Below, piece by piece: positions 60,018-64,000 of a stretch of 64,000 bases of DNA. The position numbers and the translations under genes were made by a program. Under the pieces are notes generated by a model. That model had not been told where the DNA came from, did no database searches, and saw only the letters and a list, made by a program, of their open reading frames with translations. The first letter of the stretch is position 1; every line of letters begins with the position of its first letter. The stretch covers positions 13,640,001-13,704,000 of the forward strand of contig OZ231126.1 in the NCBI GenBank assembly GCA_965153355.1, in the 5' to 3' direction. Source of the stretch: Flaccisagitta enflata. Lineage: Eukaryota; Chaetognatha; Sagittoidea; Aphragmophora.

Positions 60018-60905
60018 GTAAACAATCACTTTCTAACATCATTATCAAAAATCACATCAAAACCATATCAAAAATCATGAAATCCATTACCAAAATTCCT
60101 TCTTACGTTTGGCACATTTGATAATCTACCATTATTTTGAATGCGCGGTCAATTTGTAGAATCAACTATAATCATCGATCATATCCAAGCCAGTCATACT
60201 AGCTATTGCTTTCTGAAGTTTTAGTTATCACCGAAAAGATACCTATACAATAATCTTATCAATGTGCTCATTGTCAAATGGATGTATCATATAAGTTTAT
60301 ACCCCTCATGAATAATCAGTGATGATATCGGGTGTTTGAAAAAAAAACTGTAGCGGTAATTCGCACAACCAAAAATGCAAGGCTTTTCTTCTTTTATGTC
60401 CTACATCCATGAACTAAGTCTTTATAAAACAGTTTACAGTAAGGATACATAGGCATTTCTGAACAGGAGAGCGAGCATTTTGTCCTAGGTGCTGTTTGAA
60501 ATTATCATGAAAATGTTGTTTATTTTGATTTATTAAGATTTTATTCATGATTTTATCCAAAATCTTTTTACCAAGTTGTCTGGTACCAAATATATTATCC
60601 AGCAATACTCGTCATTTATTTGAAATGCCATTTCGACAACAATCCCTAAGCCAAAACCACCTTCAGTTTTTATTCAAACACCCGTTTCAGTGTATAACAT
60701 CGATATAAGACGAATAATCTACACTTGCCAAAATGATCAGTCATCAAGACTCCTTTCTCAAATTCAAAAAAGATATACTCTCAACACGAACATGGTTTGC
60801 TACAAAATGATGCTTTTTCTTCAGAACAAGCTCCCATTCAAAAAGGATGCGTCAATGTTAATGCGTCAATGTTAATCTCGAATAGAGGCTTATCTGCTTA
60901 TTTGT
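60018..60905. other. AT-rich stretch without recognised features
   Basis: I see no gene, array or family repeat here. Confidence 0.5.
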
Positions 60906-61010
60906 TTTTAGTCATGGACAAGCGACTCTGTAGGCTACTCGTCGGTTTGTCCGTCGTTCAATCCGTCAATCACGAAGTGGCTTTTTGATGTTTTCTGCTG
61001 CTGCCCACTC
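60906..61010 (-). mobile_element. HINE-like element fragment near the ADK-like exon 5 acceptor
   Basis: TTTTTAGTCATGGACAAGCG, GACTCTGTAGGCTACTCGTC, GTCC core, GAAGTGGCTTTTTGATG, GCTGCTGCCCACTCGACAGC. It ends about 110 bases before exon 5. Confidence 0.6.
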
Positions 61011-61118
61011 GACAGCCACTGCTTAGATAAGATAATGGTTGATTCTTTTCCGATGGTGTTTTCACATGAGCAACGTAACAATGAGCCTCAACACTATTTC
61101 ATCCCAATTGTTTATCAG

Positions 61119-61707
61119 GTGGTGTATATCACGTCATTCATGCTGCATCTCTGTCCTGACGGCTTCAAGAAATTGGTCTTATCATCAATGAAGAAAACTC
61201 AAGACAATGTTGATGGAGGCGAAGGAAAACATGGCAATGTTGAAGGCAGAAGTGATGGTGATGTCGGGAGGAAAGGAGGTGAATGCTGTGTTGGTGATGC
61301 CTATAAAGATGAGTGTGATAGTAATGGTGCTGGTGCTGGTGCTGATGATGGTGCTGATGTTGATGCTGGTGCCGTTTTTGGCGCTGTTGTTGAAACTGCA
61401 GCTGGGACGGAAGGTGCAGAGAATGTTTGCTTCGATGGACATAAAGTGCTCGTCTTCAACCTCGGAGCCTCCTTCATATGCAAAGCCCGTCAAAAAGAAA
61501 TCTTGGAAATCCTACCACGAGTTGATATTTTGTTTGGAAACGTGGCCGAGTTCCAGGCTCTCTTCCCAGATGTCGGAATGGAGGGCATCGCAAAACAAAA
61601 AGTAAGCAAATGGTATTTGATTGACAACAACAACGACAAAATTACAACAATAAAGAGACATCAATAGCAAAAACAAAAACATTAACAAAAACATTAACAA
61701 CAACATT

Positions 61708-61806
<99 letters not shown>

Positions 61807-62183
61807 AACAACATATACACGTTATACACGTTATACATGCCTTTAAACACATGGTATCATTTCCCTATTATTCAATTTTTCGCAGGATTCCATTAGTCAA
61901 TTAGCTCGAAATGCCATGAACCACATCAACGCTACGCACACGCTTGAAACTCCTGCAAAAACGGCCATTTATGAAAATGAACAATTCCATCAATTCGCCT
62001 CATTTAAGTACCAAAAACATGTTATCATAACTAATGGCGAGAAAGGATTCGCCACATTATCAAGTGAGGCGAAAGAAGTGAAGTTCCATGAAGTCATTCC
62101 AGTGGAATCGAAACAAATCATCGATACGAATGGCGCTGGTATGAGACAGGCAGACAGACAGACGCACGAATGGCGTAGGTATG

Positions 62184-62228
<45 letters not shown>

Positions 62229-63085
62229 GTAGACGAACAGACAGAGATCTTTTGCTCACATCCCGTTTTTAGAATCAACGGAATCGAATCAATCAGTCCA
62301 TCAATTGATTAGATTTTAATGATGATCCAACTTCATATCAAATACATCCAATTCTAATTCTAATTCCGTTCCTTTTATGAATTCTGATTCTTTTTCTAAT
62401 TCTAATTCTGAATCTAAATATAATTCGTATTCTTATTCTTATTCTTATTCTTATTCTTATTCTTATTCTTATTCTTATTCTTATTCTTATTCTTATTCTT
62501 ATTCTTTATCTTACTCTTATTCTTATTCTTATTCTTATTCTTATTCTTATTCTTATTCTCGTTTCAATTCCAATTCCAATTCTGATTCTAATTCTAATTC
62601 TAATTCTAATTCTAATTCTAATTCTAATTCCAATTCCAATTCCAATTCCAATTCCAATTCCAATTCCAATTCCAATTCCAAATCCAATTCCAATTCCAAT
62701 TCCAATTCCAATTCTATTTCTATTTCTATTTCTAATTCTTATTCTAAATCTGATTCTATTTCTAATTCTTGTTCTGACTCTAATTCTAATTCTAATTCCG
62801 GTTCTGATTCTAATTTAAAAAGGTGACGCGTTTGTGGCTGGTTTCCTATCTCGGATGTTGTCAACAGATCCGCGAAACTCATCAACAATGCTAACAAATT
62901 TGACCCATTCGGCAACCCCATCTGCAACCCCGTCTGCCACCCCATCTGACACCCCATCTGCAACTCCATTTGTCACCCCGTCTGTTATCCCAACTGCATC
63001 TCCAATCCATTTCCATGATTGTTTACAAAGTGGCAAGGAAATGGCGGCTTTTATACTCAAGCGAACTGGATTTTGCCTGCCCTAA
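61119..63085 (+). CDS. ADK: Adenosine-kinase-like pfkB protein, exons 5-7
   Basis: Exons 61119-61601, 61886-62138 and 62823-63085, ending at TAA. They encode VVYITSFMLHLCPDGFKKLV, the strand VFNLGASFICKARQKEILEI, PRVDILFGNVAEFQALFPDV, HVIITNGEKGF, then IIDTNGAG joined across intron 6 to GDAFVAGFLSRML. D-T-N-G-A-G-D-A-F is the pfkB anion hole with its catalytic Asp, intact. The end (DCLQSGKEMAAFILKRTGFC) matches the adenosine-kinase C-terminus. Two insertions are unusual: about 80 residues of Gly/Asp/Ala-rich low complexity within exon 5 (GEGKHGNVEGRSDGDVGRKG onward), and about 30 residues of SATP-type repeats in exon 7 (HSATPSATPSATPSDTPSA). These should be surface loops if the enzyme is active. 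Intron 6 is mostly GACA and TTCTAA repeats. Confidence 0.88.
61632..61806. repeat. (AAC)n microsatellite in ADK-like intron 5
   Basis: Lead of ACATTAACAAAA units, then about 36 pure AAC units. Confidence 0.95.
62143..62230. repeat. (GACA)n at the start of ADK-like intron 6
   Basis: GACAGACA run with an internal duplication of CGAATGGCG-GGTATGAGACA. That duplicated phrase copies the exon 6 end, including the donor, so a second potential donor (AGGTATGAGA at about 62177) lies 40 bases downstream. Confidence 0.9.
62350..62818. repeat. (TTCTTA)n/(TTCTAA)n/(TTCCAA)n hexanucleotide array before ADK-like exon 7
   Basis: About 470 bp of hexanucleotide units in three blocks. It ends four bases before the acceptor AAAAAG at 62822, so it supplies the pyrimidine-rich tract. 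Read as protein it gives Ser-Tyr and Ser-Asn repeats, an artefact. Confidence 0.95.
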
Positions 63086-63792
63086 AAACTTTTTCACACC
63101 AGGCTTGGAACATGTTATTTTTTCATTTTCTAGTCTTTTAAATTATTACTTCTTTTGGGAGGAGGGGAAGAAAAAACCACTTCCTCAATAATTGAAAGAT
63201 GAGTGCAAGAAGGAATTATTCTTAAAATTTAACAAAAATTTGTTAAATCATCTGAACTAATGTTTGCACATCCAAACTGTTCTCTGTTATCATTTGCTCA
63301 AATGCTATCTATTGCTACTCAAACATTGCCTTAACTGCACTGCACTGCACTGCAAATCGATTTTGCACACATCGGAGTGGCAACGTTGTCATTTATTCTT
63401 CTCGGATGAAATAATTCCAGAAATATTGAGAAAGAAATGCGAAATATAGCCACGATAGCAAAATACAGTTGCGCTAGGCTTAAGTGTACTTGCAGTACAT
63501 GTAGAGGCAATTTTGCACAGAAAGCATATTTCTTCTTTGTCTTTTTAGCTTTAAGGGAGCAGATTTATAAAGTATATTTTCGCCGGCCAATACGCCCTTA
63601 TGATACAGTGGGGAATTGTATTTCACTGCACAGCACTGTAGCGGAGCCAACTGTATTGGCGCGATTCCGACAGGCTACAGATACTAGTTTTCTGCTGCTT
63701 CTTTGGTCAACAAAATATTTGGACCTTGGATAATCCAAAAAAGTCTTAAATCGACTGCGTTTCTTATTTGGTATTTTGTTAAACATTTTTTT
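63086..63792. other. 3' flank of the ADK-like gene, no recognised feature
   Basis: AT-rich sequence; a clear AATAAA is not seen in the first 200 bases (AATAAT occurs at about 63187). Short ORFs here have no support. Confidence 0.4.
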
Positions 63793-63990
63793 CTTTTTAG
63801 TCGCGTGCTACACGACTGTACTTCCCGCTATGTCGGTCCGTCGGTCGGTTGGTTGGTCGGTCGGTTGGTCGGTCCCATTTTTACTTTTTCGGCGTTTTGA
63901 GCTTTTTGAGCATACAGCTCCTGCCCAGATGCTCTGGTGACCCTGTCCAGCACTGCTCCTGCCCAGCCGCACGCGACTAGGGTATGTTTT
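63793..63990 (-). mobile_element. HINE-like element at the window edge
   Basis: CTTTTTAGTCGCGTGCTACA, CGACTGTACTTCCCGC, (GGTC/GGTT)n core, GGCGTTTTGAGCTTTTTGAG, ACAGCTCCTGCCC, GCCGCACGCGACTAGGGTA. The GGCCTTGTT end is not seen; the element decays or is cut near the window end. Confidence 0.8.
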
Positions 63991-64000
63991 ATTGGAATGT

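Noticed and set aside
62377-62826. A Ser-Asn / Ser-Tyr repeat protein upstream of kinase exon 7
   Set aside because: Hexanucleotide intronic array that ends at the splice acceptor.

Overview
This window looks like nuclear DNA of an invertebrate animal. Genes are split by GT-AG introns and encode animal families: a VWA-domain extracellular protein, a seven-helix receptor, the sperm-tail protein ODF3/CIMAP1, C-type lectins and an adenosine-kinase-like enzyme. Intergenic and intronic DNA is saturated with microsatellites and short non-autonomous mobile elements. I cannot assign a phylum from sequence alone. There are no bacterial signatures: no operons, ribosome-binding sites, IS elements or CRISPR arrays.

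Layout. 138-5558 (+) holds the 3' eleven exons of a cysteine-rich secreted or surface protein ending in a VWA domain. 6486-7436 (-) is the last exon of a rhodopsin-like GPCR, with a possible first exon near 9.0 kb. 13069-19194 (-) is a complete six-exon ODF3/CIMAP1-like gene. 19.2-30.6 kb is microsatellites, minisatellites and mobile elements. 30721-63085 (+) is a seven-exon pfkB/adenosine-kinase-like gene whose fourth intron is 28.5 kb long. Inside that intron lie two C-type lectin loci on the minus strand (41.4-42.8 kb and 47.3-47.8 kb), a small secreted coiled-coil protein gene on the plus strand (56385-57365), several orphan candidate exons, and most of the mobile DNA.

Mobile DNA. The dominant family has about 25 copies. 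It starts AACAAGGCCGGATACACGG and ends in a GC-rich hairpin followed by CTAAAAA. Each copy has a GACC/GACG tetranucleotide core and a subterminal inverted repeat whose two halves change together between subfamilies. This architecture resembles Helentron-derived HINE/DINE-1 elements. Three copies carry large arrays of about 10-bp units in the core. Other families are a foldback family with CAGCGGCCCC/GGGGCCGCTG arms, a TA-flanked pogo-like MITE (three near-complete copies and a fragment), several hairpin MITEs, a 4-kb foldback, and a 3-kb element with 14-bp inverted ends around a 29-bp minisatellite. Nested insertions and paralogous empty sites allow several boundaries to be placed.

The genes do not form an evident pathway. 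The shared theme is that genic sequence is split, nested and occasionally altered by these elements: a MITE forms the predicted tail of one lectin ORF, a hairpin MITE interrupts a duplicated exon, and an entire intron consists of GAT repeats.
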